Shown here: positions 1 through 8,185 of the stretch, piece after piece | Numbering within the stretch: the first letter of the stretch is position 1 | How the letters are laid out: every line of letters starts with the position of its first letter | Assembly (NCBI GenBank): GCA_041674385.1 | Contig: JBAYVU010000057.1 | Span: 1 to 18,972, forward strand | Direction: 5' to 3' | Length of the DNA stretch: 18,972 nt | Origin: JACRAR01 sp041674385 | GTDB taxonomy: Bacteria; Pseudomonadota; Gammaproteobacteria; Burkholderiales; Rhodocyclaceae | Notes under the pieces: generated by a model | Databases searched by the model: none | What the model was told of the DNA's origin: nothing | Seen by the model: only the letters and a program-made list of their open reading frames with translations | Position numbers and translations under genes: made by a program

Positions 1-8
1 ACGTGTGC

Positions 9-217
9 GAACGAGGCAGATGGCTCGCAGTGCAAGGCGCGAGCGACGCCGTTGGGTTGTTCCCAATCAGGAGCGAGCAACGCCGCAATGGGGGCCATCT
101 GCCTCGTTCCCTTCGGGTTGCTGCCAAATGCGGCGTCCGCTTTGTTGCTCATCTCGTCAAGGGGGATGGCCATTGACTTCGACTCGCGTCGCGCGGCCAT
201 CCGCATTTGACAGCAAC
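9..217. repeat. Two adjacent imperfect palindromes downstream of yidC
   Basis: This stretch has no credible gene. A perfect 16-bp inverted repeat pairs 9-24 with 94-109 and encloses a small TTGGG/CCCAA hairpin at 52-66; the flanks between are partly complementary (AGGCGCGAGC-type against GCTCGC-type). A second inverted repeat pairs 117-133 with 201-217 with one mismatch, and a nested 7-bp repeat pairs 165-171 with 195-201. Possible explanations are a dispersed REP-like intergenic repeat or a strong bidirectional terminator after yidC. There is no T-tract next to either stem, so a repeat family is the better guess. Confidence 0.55.
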
Positions 218-246
218 GCATCGCGCCGATTCATTGAGAACACGCC

Positions 247-1893
247 CTAGGCCTTTTTTCCACCCTCGATCATGCGGGTAATCTGCCACTGCTGAGCGAT
301 CGACAACAGGTTGTTGACCGTCCAGTAGAGCACCAGTCCGGCAGGCATGAACAGAAACATGCCGGTAAACACAATCGGCATGAACAACATGACCTTGGCC
401 TGAATCGGATCGGGCGGAGTTGGATTAAGTTTGGTCTGCACCAGCATGGTGACACCCATCAATAGCGGCAAGATATAGAAGGGATCCTGGGCCGAAAGAT
501 CATGTATCCAACCCAGCCAAGGCGCATAACGCATTTCTGCAGTTCCCAAAAGAACCCAATACAATGCAATGAATACGGGTATCTGTATCAGGATCGGCAG
601 ACATCCGCCGAGCGGATTGATTTTCTCGCGTTTATACAGTTCCATCATCTCCTGGTTGAGCCGGACACGATCATCACCATAGGTTTCCTTGAGCTTGGTC
701 AGCTTGGGCGTGACTAGTTTCATTTTTGCCATGGACTTGTAACTGGCAGCGGAGAGCGGGAAGAAAATCAGCTTCAGCAAGACAGTCAAAGCAATAATCG
801 CCCAACCCCAGTTACCCACCAGCTTGTGGAACATCTCCAGCACCCAGAACAAGGGCGCTGCCACCACCGTCAACCAGCCATAATCAACGACCAAATTGAG
901 ACCGGGAGCAATTTTTGCCAGCTTATCCTGCTCCTGCGGACCGGCATAGAGTTGCACCATGACCTTGCCATTGGCGCCTGGAGGAATTTCTGTCACCGGC
1001 AAAATCACGCCAGCCGCATACAAATCGTCGCCAAGCTTGCGCGCAGAGAACTCTCTCTCGACGTTTCCTTGGGGCAACCACGCTGAAATAAAATAATGTT
1101 GCACCATCGCAATCCAGCCGTTATCGGCTTTCTGCGCATATTTGGCTTTGCCCTTGGCCATATCCTCAAAGCTGATCTTCTGGTACTTGTCCTGTTCGGT
1201 GAAGACTGCCGGACCGGTGAAAGTGCTCACACCCATCGCTCCGCCATCGCTACCCTCCGGCGGTTTGCTGTCGCGCACGCTTTGAAAATACACATGACCA
1301 CCTATCGGAGCCATGCCTTGATTGAATATTTCATGGCTCACGTCGATCAGATAGCTGCCACGATGGAAAGTGTAGGTCTTCGTTACCTTAATTCCGTTGA
1401 TACCAGCGGTTTCAAGGCGTACCTCCAGTTTATCCTGACCATCTTTGAGTTCCCGACTGCCGGCGACAAACTGATACATGCTCTTGTGATTGGGAAGGTT
1501 GTCGCCGATCAATCCGCTTTGCGCTTGATAGAAATGTTTTTCACCGTTGTCAAACAAAACAAATTTCTTCGTCTTATCTTCGGTGGCCAAGTGCTGAACC
1601 AGCTCAAGCTTTACCAGATCTCCGCCCTGAACAGAAATTTCTGCACTGAATAGATCGGTTCGTACCGACTCTGTTCTGGTTGTCGCTGGGAGCACCGCGG
1701 GCTGTCCCGCAACGGCAGCAGGAATCGCAGCGGCTGTGGGTGCCGGAATGGAACCCGTGTCTGAAGCGGCAATCTTCTGGGCTTCATTCGCAGGTACAAC
1801 AGGCTTGGGCTGATCCTGTTTCTGCCAAGCCTCCCAAAGCATGATCAGGGAAAATGAGAATACCAGCAGAAGAATTAAGCGTTGGTTATCCAT
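247..1893 (-). CDS. yidC: Membrane protein insertase YidC
   Basis: YidC (Oxa1 family) inserts and folds inner-membrane proteins, alone or with SecYEG. The 548-residue length is normal for the long Gram-negative form. Visible are an N-terminal membrane anchor (residues about 5-20), a large periplasmic beta domain (about 60-340), and the conserved C-terminal membrane core from about 355. That core carries PLSAASYKSMAKMKLVTPKL, the loop NPLGGCLPILIQIPVFIALY, and a final MPAGLVLYWTVNNLLSIAQQ followed by a basic tail ending GGKKA. It is the fourth gene of the rpmH operon, 69 bases after yidD. The ATG start gives the typical MDNQRL N-terminus. Nothing odd is seen. Confidence 0.97.
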   Translation of the reverse strand: MDNQRLILLLVFSFSLIMLWEAWQKQDQPKPVVPANEAQKIAASDTGSIPAPTAAAIPAAVAGQPAVLPATTRTESVRTDLFSAEISVQGGDLVKLELVQHLATEDKTKKFVLFDNGEKHFYQAQSGLIGDNLPNHKSMYQFVAGSRELKDGQDKLEVRLETAGINGIKVTKTYTFHRGSYLIDVSHEIFNQGMAPIGGHVYFQSVRDSKPPEGSDGGAMGVSTFTGPAVFTEQDKYQKISFEDMAKGKAKYAQKADNGWIAMVQHYFISAWLPQGNVEREFSARKLGDDLYAAGVILPVTEIPPGANGKVMVQLYAGPQEQDKLAKIAPGLNLVVDYGWLTVVAAPLFWVLEMFHKLVGNWGWAIIALTVLLKLIFFPLSAASYKSMAKMKLVTPKLTKLKETYGDDRVRLNQEMMELYKREKINPLGGCLPILIQIPVFIALYWVLLGTAEMRYAPWLGWIHDLSAQDPFYILPLLMGVTMLVQTKLNPTPPDPIQAKVMLFMPIVFTGMFLFMPAGLVLYWTVNNLLSIAQQWQITRMIEGGKKA

Positions 1894-1962
1894 CGACAGT
1901 CTTTCGGTTCAGAGAGCCAGAATCGGCAGGCGATTATAAAGAGTTTCCGTTCTGCCAAAACT

Positions 1963-2172
1963 CTAAGGAACCGGGTCAAAGCCGCCTGGATGCCAGGGAT
2001 GGCAACGCGCAACGCGCCGGAGCAACAAATAGAGTCCCTGCAAAGCACCGTGACGTTCCAATGCTTCTAAAGCATAGTCTGAGCAGCTCGGATGAAAGCG
2101 GCAGTTTTGCCCCAATACCGGGCTAATGACATACCGGTAAGAACTAACTAGACCAATCAGCAGATTACGCAT
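1963..2172 (-). CDS. yidD: Membrane protein insertion efficiency factor YidD
   Basis: YidD is a small membrane-associated protein that helps YidC-dependent insertion. At 69 residues it is the normal size. It carries the family core: a hydrophobic N-terminus, then YRYVISPVLGQNCRFHPSCS with the conserved cysteines, then YALEALERHGALQGLYLL and the HPWHPGGFDPVP ending. Its ATG overlaps the TAA stop of rnpA by one base (TAATG), so the two are probably translationally coupled. It lies between rnpA and yidC, the usual position. Confidence 0.96.
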   Translation of the reverse strand: MRNLLIGLVSSYRYVISPVLGQNCRFHPSCSDYALEALERHGALQGLYLLLRRVARCHPWHPGGFDPVP

Positions 2173-2564
2173 TATGGCAACCGGATCAACAATTGTTCTA
2201 CATCGGCGCGTAACGATCTTCGCTCTTCCACCCCCAGGCTAACGCCAACCGGTTTGAACAGACGAAGGACCAAATCGTAAGGAGGCAATTTCTGGCGTAC
2301 ATGACGAAATGCTTCGCGGGCTAATCGTTTCAGCAAATTGCGTTGCACCGCACGGCGTGAAAGTTTCTTGGTAATCACCAAGCCGAGACGGGCACAAACC
2401 ATCGGCTCAATAGCCGCCAAGCCTCGGGAACGGTAATGCAGGTCAAAATTCTTGCCGCGTAATACACGGCGAGAAGAAAAAACTAAAGAAAACTCTGTCG
2501 CGGTATGCAGTCTGTGTTCACTACGAAAACCGAGATCAAACCCTTCACTGTCCGCAATACTCAC
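2172..2564 (-). CDS. rnpA: Ribonuclease P protein component
   Basis: RnpA is the protein subunit of RNase P and supports the RNA subunit in removing 5' leaders from tRNA precursors. The sequence has the N-terminal RSEHRLHTATEF segment, a basic RNR-type helix seen here as KLSRRAVQRNLLKRLAREAFR, and the YDLVLRL strand. I chose the GTG at 2564 (130 residues) because GGAG lies 6 bases before it. An in-frame TTG at 2594 overlapping the rpmH stop would give 140 residues but would add an atypical N-terminus. It is the second gene of the rpmH-rnpA-yidD-yidC operon. Confidence 0.93.
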   Translation of the reverse strand: MSIADSEGFDLGFRSEHRLHTATEFSLVFSSRRVLRGKNFDLHYRSRGLAAIEPMVCARLGLVITKKLSRRAVQRNLLKRLAREAFRHVRQKLPPYDLVLRLFKPVGVSLGVEERRSLRADVEQLLIRLP

Positions 2565-2590
2565 ATCCTTCTCCGCTACATGAAGCGGAG

Positions 2591-2725
2591 TCAAACACCC
2601 AAGCGACTACGACCTTTGGCACGGCGCGCGCGAATCACTGCACGGCCACCGCTGGTACGCATGCGCACAAGGAAGCCGTGGGTACGCTTACGGCGCACGA
2701 CCGAAGGCTGATAAGTGCGTTTCAT
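2591..2725 (-). CDS. rpmH: 50S ribosomal protein L34
   Basis: L34 is a small basic protein of the large ribosomal subunit. The 44-codon gene starts MKRTYQPSVVRRKRTHGF and ends with the RRAKGRSRLGV type of tail, the standard full length. A GAGGAAA ribosome binding site precedes the ATG. It is the promoter-proximal gene of the leftward operon and diverges from dnaA, as in most Proteobacteria. Confidence 0.97.
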   Translation of the reverse strand: MKRTYQPSVVRRKRTHGFLVRMRTSGGRAVIRARRAKGRSRLGV

Positions 2726-2754
2726 GGCGATTTTCCTCTAAAAATGAACCCGCG

Positions 2755-2783
2755 ATTACATCTTTTTAGACATACGTTGTCAA
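2755..2783 (-). promoter_or_regulatory. Sigma70-type promoter of the rpmH operon
   Basis: On the minus strand a perfect -35 TTGACA (2778-2783) is followed after 17 bases by a -10 TGTAAT (2755-2760), one base from consensus. Transcription would begin near 2748, about 23 bases ahead of the rpmH start. This is the strongest promoter seen in the window, as expected for a ribosomal protein gene. Confidence 0.8.
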
Positions 2784-2803
2784 GTGGTATTTTTCATCGG
2801 CCC

Positions 2804-2812
2804 TGTGGGTAA
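2804..2812 (-). promoter_or_regulatory. DnaA-box-like 9-mer between rpmH and dnaA
   Basis: TGTGGGTAA is one base from the DnaA box TGTGGATAA (TTATCCACA on the other strand). It lies in the divergent spacer between the rpmH and dnaA promoters, where DnaA commonly represses its own gene. A single site, so the role is inferred. Confidence 0.45.
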
Positions 2813-2861
2813 CTTTCCATAAAACCGCTAGAATGCAGCTTCCGAACGAACCAATAGTGGC

Positions 2862-2891
2862 CTGACAATACCGCTAATTGGAACTTATTAT
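2862..2891 (+). promoter_or_regulatory. Possible dnaA promoter
   Basis: CTGACA (2862-2867) and TATTAT (2886-2891) sit 18 bases apart ahead of dnaA in an AT-rich spacer. Each has one or two mismatches to consensus, and other -10 choices exist in the same AT-rich run. The leader has no strong ribosome binding site; only an AGG is seen about 13 bases before the dnaA start. Confidence 0.35.
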
Positions 2892-2941
2892 ACAATAATA
2901 TCAACATATTAACTATTAACTTAATAGGTTCCCGCATCTCT

Positions 2942-4342
2942 ATGAGTGAATTCTGGTCTGCCTGTCTGAATCAGTTCAAAAAAGAACTGCCAGCTCAGCA
3001 ATACAACACCTGGATTAAGGCCCTGCGCCTCGAAAACGACTCAAGCGATACTGCTTCGTCCAGCAGTATAGCCCCCACCCAACTGCGTCTGATCGCTCCC
3101 AATCGCTTTGTCCTGCAGTGGGTGCGAGAACGTTACCTGGAGAAAATCCAGACACTGAGCCGGCAGTTCTTTCCCGAGCCGGTTTGCATTAATCTAGCCT
3201 TGGGAGAAAACACCCCTCTTGCCAGCCTCCCCCCAGCGGCAGATCCACAACCTGTAGCAACAAACACCACTTCGACCGTAACAGGTTCGACAAAATTCCA
3301 TGCCGATAACCTTACCTACGAGAAATCCCGGCTCAATCCATCATTCTCATTCGATACCTTGGTCACCGGCCGCGCCAACGATCTAGCCCGCGCCGCTGCA
3401 CAACAAGTCGCCCTTAATCCCGGGACTTCCTACAATCCTCTTTTTATCTATGGCGGCGTTGGTCTAGGCAAAACCCACTTAATTCACGCGCTAGGCAATG
3501 AGGTTTGGAATCACAATCCAGATCTGGTGATTCGCTATGTTCACGCCGAAGATTATTTTGCCGATGTCGTACGCGCCTACCAGCAAAAAGCGTTCGATGT
3601 ATTCAAACGCTATTACCGTTCGCTCGACCTATTGCTGATCGACGACATCCAGTTCTTCAATAACAAAAACCGGACGCAAGAAGAATTCTTCTATGCCTTC
3701 AATGCCCTAGTCGAGGCCAAAAAGCAGATAGTCATTACTTCCGACACTTATCCCAAAGACGTCACTGGCCTAGAAGAACGCTTGGTGTCACGTTTCGACT
3801 GGGGCCTAACGGTACAGATCGAACCGCCAGAACCCGAAATGCGCGTAGCCATCCTGAAAAAAAAGGCCGAAGCCGCCAAAATCGATCTTGGTGACGATGT
3901 TGCATTCCTGATAGCCAAAAATCTTCGCTCCAATGTACGCGAACTGGAGGGTGCTCTTAATAAAGTGCTGGCTTATGCCCGCTTTCATGGCCGCAACGTC
4001 AGCATAGATGTAGCCAAAGAAGCCCTGAAAGATATTTTTGGCGCCACCAATCGCCAACTCACCCTGGAATTAATCCAAAAAACCGTGGCCGATTATTACA
4101 AACTCAAGGTCGCCGAGATGTATTCAAAAAAGCGCACCAGAGCCATCGCCAGACCACGACAAGTCGCCATGTGGTTGGCCCGTGATCTCACCCATCACAG
4201 CTTTCCCGAGATCGGCGAGGCCTTCGGCGGACGCGACCATACCACTGTGCTACATGCATGCCGTACAATTTCTGAACTGCGTTCCAAGGATGCATTACTC
4301 GGCAACGATCTTCATGTTCTAATGCAGACTTTAAAGGGTTAA
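2942..4342 (+). CDS. dnaA: Chromosomal replication initiator DnaA
   Basis: DnaA binds the origin, opens the duplex and loads the replicative helicase. The 466-residue protein has all four domains. Domain I (about 1-80) begins SEFWSACLNQFKKELPAQQY. A short linker rich in T, S and P covers about 85-130. The AAA+ domain has Walker A GGVGLGKT at 171-178 and Walker B LLLIDD ending at D234-D235. The C-terminal DNA-binding domain has the signature GGRDHTTVLHA from residue 429. Length and motifs are normal. It is followed by dnaN after a 211-base AT-rich spacer. Confidence 0.98.
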   Translation: MSEFWSACLNQFKKELPAQQYNTWIKALRLENDSSDTASSSSIAPTQLRLIAPNRFVLQWVRERYLEKIQTLSRQFFPEPVCINLALGENTPLASLPPAADPQPVATNTTSTVTGSTKFHADNLTYEKSRLNPSFSFDTLVTGRANDLARAAAQQVALNPGTSYNPLFIYGGVGLGKTHLIHALGNEVWNHNPDLVIRYVHAEDYFADVVRAYQQKAFDVFKRYYRSLDLLLIDDIQFFNNKNRTQEEFFYAFNALVEAKKQIVITSDTYPKDVTGLEERLVSRFDWGLTVQIEPPEPEMRVAILKKKAEAAKIDLGDDVAFLIAKNLRSNVRELEGALNKVLAYARFHGRNVSIDVAKEALKDIFGATNRQLTLELIQKTVADYYKLKVAEMYSKKRTRAIARPRQVAMWLARDLTHHSFPEIGEAFGGRDHTTVLHACRTISELRSKDALLGNDLHVLMQTLKG

Positions 4343-4553
4343 AAACAACGGTGTACAACCTATGTAATTGCTTGGGACAAATTGTGAGTAATCGAGATTA
4401 TTCAATACTTTCATTAAAAGATTCACAATTCTCCACAAGTAATAAGATCGTTTATCCAAAATTTAATACATCTTTTAAGAATCTGAAAAGAATAGGGTTT
4501 AACTCTTTTTCCACAGTTTTTCTGTTTGCATGTTTTACATTAGGAATTTAAAT
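4343..4553. other. Candidate origin of replication (oriC), dnaA-dnaN spacer
   Basis: This AT-rich spacer has no convincing gene. It holds several 9-mers close to the DnaA box TTATCCACA: TTTTCCACA (4507-4515), TTCTCCACA (4429-4437), TTATCCAAA (4452-4460), and TGTGAGTAA (4383-4391) on the other strand. The first matches at 8 of 9 positions and the rest at 7 or 8. An AT-rich run at about 4460-4500 could be the unwinding element. Genes diverge from this area (rpmH side leftward, dnaA-dnaN-gyrB rightward). The function is inferred; the rpmH-dnaA spacer is the alternative. Confidence 0.5.
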
Positions 4554-5657
4554 ATGCTCTTATTCAAAGGCCCTCGAAACCAGATTCTCGAACCCCTTCA
4601 GTCGGTTTGTGGCATAGTCGAAAAGCGTCATACTTTGCCTATTCTCTCAAATGTATTGATGGAAAAAGATGAAGAAAAATTGACGCTTCTTGCAACTGAT
4701 ATCGAAATTCAGATCAAAACCAGCGCAACAACCATGGCTGGCGAAAAAGTGGCCTTGACTGTAGCTGCGCGCAAGTTGCAGGAAATTTTGCGTGCCTTGC
4801 CTGAAGAGTCGGAAGTTAGCTTGACGCTTGATGAAAAACGCTTGCAGATAAAGGCAGGACGCAGCCGATTCAACCTGCAAACATTGCCGGCGGAAGATTT
4901 CCCACGCATGGCGCTGAGCGATGGCAATCAAACCCGTTTGATGCTGACGCAGAAACAATTCAAGCGCTTGCTGGCGCTGGTACAGTACGCCATGGCACAA
5001 CAGGATATCCGCTACTATCTCAACGGCCTGTTGTTGGTGGTTAAGGGAAATGAAATCTGTGTGGTTGCAACCGATGGTCATCGTCTTGCCTATGCCAGTG
5101 AAGCTCTGGAAGAACAACTTCCGGCCATAGAAGTCATATTGCCGCGCAAGACGGTCTTGGAACTCTCTCGCCAACTTGCTGACAATGATGATGCCTTGGA
5201 AATCGTGCTTACGCCAACGCAAGCTTTGTTTCGCTTTGGATCGATAGAATTTGTTTCCAAGTTGATAGACGGTAAATTTCCGGATTATGAAAGAGTCATA
5301 CCAAAAGGGCACGCCGTTCTGGTCAAATTGTCGCGCCAAGGTTTGCTGCAATCGCTGCAGCGCGCCAAGATATTGACCAACGAAAAAACTCCGGGCGTAC
5401 GCCTGGTGTTTTCAACAGGCAGTCTAAAGATCATTGGGAACAACACGGAGAGAGAAGAAGCTCAAGAAGAAATTGAAATAGATTTCGCTGGCGATGGCAT
5501 CGATATCGGATTCAATGTGAATTACCTGCTGGATGTGCTCAACAACGTAGTCAACGAGGAAATCGAGTGTCATCTGGGTGACGCCAACAGCAGCGCATTA
5601 TTCCAATTGGCCAACAATCAAAATTTCAAGTATGTAGTGATGCCTATGCGGATTTGA
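4554..5657 (+). CDS. dnaN: DNA polymerase III beta subunit (sliding clamp)
   Basis: DnaN forms the ring that tethers DNA polymerase III to DNA. I place the start at the ATG at 4554, giving MLLFKGPRNQILEPLQSV and 367 residues, the usual length, with AGGA 8 bases upstream. An in-frame ATG at 4530 would add eight atypical residues. Conserved segments include KRHTLPILSNVLM, LPAEDFPRM, ATDGHRLA and the C-terminal VVMPMRI, which contributes to the hydrophobic partner-binding cleft. It lies between dnaA and gyrB, and the 54-base gap to gyrB shows no clear terminator. Confidence 0.97.
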   Translation: MLLFKGPRNQILEPLQSVCGIVEKRHTLPILSNVLMEKDEEKLTLLATDIEIQIKTSATTMAGEKVALTVAARKLQEILRALPEESEVSLTLDEKRLQIKAGRSRFNLQTLPAEDFPRMALSDGNQTRLMLTQKQFKRLLALVQYAMAQQDIRYYLNGLLLVVKGNEICVVATDGHRLAYASEALEEQLPAIEVILPRKTVLELSRQLADNDDALEIVLTPTQALFRFGSIEFVSKLIDGKFPDYERVIPKGHAVLVKLSRQGLLQSLQRAKILTNEKTPGVRLVFSTGSLKIIGNNTEREEAQEEIEIDFAGDGIDIGFNVNYLLDVLNNVVNEEIECHLGDANSSALFQLANNQNFKYVVMPMRI

Positions 5658-5711
5658 TAAGCACATCATGCATTATGATAGAAGCATAGACAGAAACTAT
5701 GGAGCAGCTTA

Positions 5712-8150
5712 ATGACGCAACCGGATAACGGCCAGAACAACGGCCAGCAGGACAGTAGTTACGATTCCAGCAGCATCAGAATTCTCAAGGGCCTCGAGGC
5801 GGTCAGAAAACGTCCAGGCATGTACATCGGCGATACTTCCGATGGTACTGGCTTGCACCACATGGTATTCGAAGTGGTCGATAACGCTATCGACGAGGCA
5901 TTGGCTGGCTGGTGCGATGAAATAGTCATTACCATCCATACCGACAATTCTGTCTCCGTCACCGATAACGGACGCGGTATCCCCACCGACATCAAGGAGG
6001 ATGACGAAGAGAAACGCTCAGCCGCTGAAATCGTGATGACCGAGCTGCATGCCGGCGGCAAGTTTGATTCCAATTCCTACAAAGTTTCCGGCGGTTTGCA
6101 CGGTGTCGGCGTGTCAGTGGTGAATGCACTTTCCGAATGGTTGCGTCTCACCGTGCGCCGCGACGGCAAGAAACATTACATGGAATTTCGCAGTGGCGTT
6201 CCGGTCGAGCCGCTTAAAGTCATAGGAACAACCGAAAAACGCGGGACCGAAGTGCATTTCCTCGCTGCCCCGGAGACTTTCGGAAACATTGAATTTCACT
6301 ACGACATAATTGCTAAGCGTCTGCGCGAACTGTCCTTTCTTAACAATGGCGTAAAGATCAAGCTGATTGATCAGCGCAATTCCAAGGAGGAGAATTTTGC
6401 TTTCTCCGGCGGCGTAAAAGGTTTTGTCGACTATATCAACCGCGCCAAAACGGTCCTGCACGGCAACGTATTTCATGCGGTCGGCAGCAAGGACGGCATG
6501 ACCGTCGAAGTAGCAATGCAATGGAACGATTCTTATGCCGAACAGGTACTCTGCTTTACCAACAACATTCCGCAGAAGGATGGCGGCAGCCACTTGACAG
6601 GTCTGCGTGCAGCGATGACGAGAATAATAAATAAATACATCGACGAACACGAGTTGGCCAAGAAAGCCAGGGTTGAAACTACCGGCGACGACATGCGCGA
6701 AGGTCTCGCCTGCGTGTTGTCGGTAAAAGTGCCGGAGCCGAAATTCTCCTCGCAGACCAAGGAGAAGCTGGTTTCCTCCGAAGTGCGGCCGGTGGTTGAG
6801 GAAGTTGTCGCACAAAAGTTGACCGAGTTCCTGCTCGAAAAGCCGGTCGATGCCAAGATCATTACTGGCAAAATAGTCGATGCGGCCAGGGCCAGGGAAG
6901 CAGCGCGCAAAGCGCGCGAGCTGACACGACGCAAGGGTGTGCTCGACAACATTGGCTTGCCCGGCAAGTTGGCTGACTGCCAGGAGAAGGATCCTGCATT
7001 GTGCGAGCTATACATTGTCGAGGGCGATTCCGCCGGCGGTTCAGCCAAGCAGGGCCGGGACCGCAAGTTCCAGGCTATCCTGCCGCTGCGCGGCAAAGTT
7101 CTGAATGTCGAAAAAGCGCGTTTCGACAAACTGATTTCGAGCGAGCAGATCGTCACTCTGGTGACGGCGCTCGGCACCAGTATCGGCGTCGAGGACTTCG
7201 ATATTGCCAAGCTGCGCTATCATCGCATCATCATCATGACCGATGCCGATGTTGACGGCGCACACATCCGCACTTTGCTGCTGACCTTTTTTTACCGGCA
7301 GATGAGCGAGCTGGTCGAACGTGGCCACATCTACATCGCCCAGCCGCCGCTTTACAAAATCAAGCATGGCAAGAGCGAGCTCTACATCAAGGACGACCAT
7401 GCGCTCAACCAGCACCTGCTAACCCTGGCGCTCGACGGCGCTTCCCTGATACCTAGAGGCGGCGCCACGGCGCTGGAAGGCGAGGCCTTGGGCGAACTCG
7501 CTCGTACTTACCTGCTCTCGGAAGTGATCATCAAGCGCGTCGGCGATTTTATCGACGGCGAAGTGTTGCATGCATTGCTCGCCAATGCTATTGAACTGGA
7601 TATTTCCAGCGAGGAAAATGCGCGCGCCAGCGCTGCCCGTCTTGCGCCCCTGCTGCCTGCGGAGATTCGCATCGCGCCCATCTTCGAAGACAAGACCGAA
7701 TGCTGGCAACTATCCATCGAACGCATGCACCACGGCAACTTGCGTTGCGGCTATATCGACGAGGAATTCCTGCATTCAGGAGATTATCAGCAGATACGCC
7801 GGACCGCGGCATTGATCGCCGGCCTGATTGACCAGAACGGCAACGACGCCGTCATCCGGCGCGGTGATAAATCACAAACCGTGACCAGCTTCGCCGCCGC
7901 CATCAGTTGGCTGCTCAGCGAGGTCGATCGCGGCCTTTCCAAGCAACGCTACAAAGGGCTGGGTGAAATGAACCCGGAGCAGCTATGGGAAACGACCATG
8001 GACCCCAAAGTCCGGCGCTTGCTCAAAGTGCAGATCGACGATGCCATCACCGCTGACGAGATATTTACTACGCTCATGGGCGACGATGTCGAGCCTCGCC
8101 GCGATTTCATCGAAACGCATGCATTGCAGGCTAGGAATATTGACGTTTAG
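5712..8150 (+). CDS. gyrB: DNA gyrase subunit B
   Basis: GyrB is the ATPase subunit of gyrase, which introduces negative supercoils. Its 812 residues match the long Gram-negative type (E. coli 804) with an insert in the TOPRIM region. The GHKL ATPase domain shows LEAVRKRPGMYIGDT, VDNAIDEAL and the glycine lid GLHGVGV at 128-134. The TOPRIM domain shows EGDSAGG at 437-443 and DADVDG at 511-516. The C-terminus has QRYKGLGEMNPEQLWETTMD. GGAG lies 8 bases before the ATG. The gene runs tail-to-tail with cysB, with only 35 bases between the stop codons and no obvious terminator hairpin. Confidence 0.98.
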   Translation: MTQPDNGQNNGQQDSSYDSSSIRILKGLEAVRKRPGMYIGDTSDGTGLHHMVFEVVDNAIDEALAGWCDEIVITIHTDNSVSVTDNGRGIPTDIKEDDEEKRSAAEIVMTELHAGGKFDSNSYKVSGGLHGVGVSVVNALSEWLRLTVRRDGKKHYMEFRSGVPVEPLKVIGTTEKRGTEVHFLAAPETFGNIEFHYDIIAKRLRELSFLNNGVKIKLIDQRNSKEENFAFSGGVKGFVDYINRAKTVLHGNVFHAVGSKDGMTVEVAMQWNDSYAEQVLCFTNNIPQKDGGSHLTGLRAAMTRIINKYIDEHELAKKARVETTGDDMREGLACVLSVKVPEPKFSSQTKEKLVSSEVRPVVEEVVAQKLTEFLLEKPVDAKIITGKIVDAARAREAARKARELTRRKGVLDNIGLPGKLADCQEKDPALCELYIVEGDSAGGSAKQGRDRKFQAILPLRGKVLNVEKARFDKLISSEQIVTLVTALGTSIGVEDFDIAKLRYHRIIIMTDADVDGAHIRTLLLTFFYRQMSELVERGHIYIAQPPLYKIKHGKSELYIKDDHALNQHLLTLALDGASLIPRGGATALEGEALGELARTYLLSEVIIKRVGDFIDGEVLHALLANAIELDISSEENARASAARLAPLLPAEIRIAPIFEDKTECWQLSIERMHHGNLRCGYIDEEFLHSGDYQQIRRTAALIAGLIDQNGNDAVIRRGDKSQTVTSFAAAISWLLSEVDRGLSKQRYKGLGEMNPEQLWETTMDPKVRRLLKVQIDDAITADEIFTTLMGDDVEPRRDFIETHALQARNIDV

Positions 8151-8185
8151 GCTTGTTGTAGGTTTGCAGAATAGTTGCGGGTGCT

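Noticed and set aside
5..250. Open frame of 81 codons on the plus strand
   Set aside because: It lies across the palindromic block, has no ribosome binding site, and its arginine- and serine-rich product looks like translated repeat.
2505..2711. Plus-strand frame across rnpA and rpmH
   Set aside because: It is antisense to two certain genes; its basic composition mirrors the L34 codons.
4351..4551. 66-codon frame in the dnaA-dnaN spacer
   Set aside because: GTG start without a binding site, in the AT-rich origin candidate that carries DnaA-box-like sites; no recognisable product.
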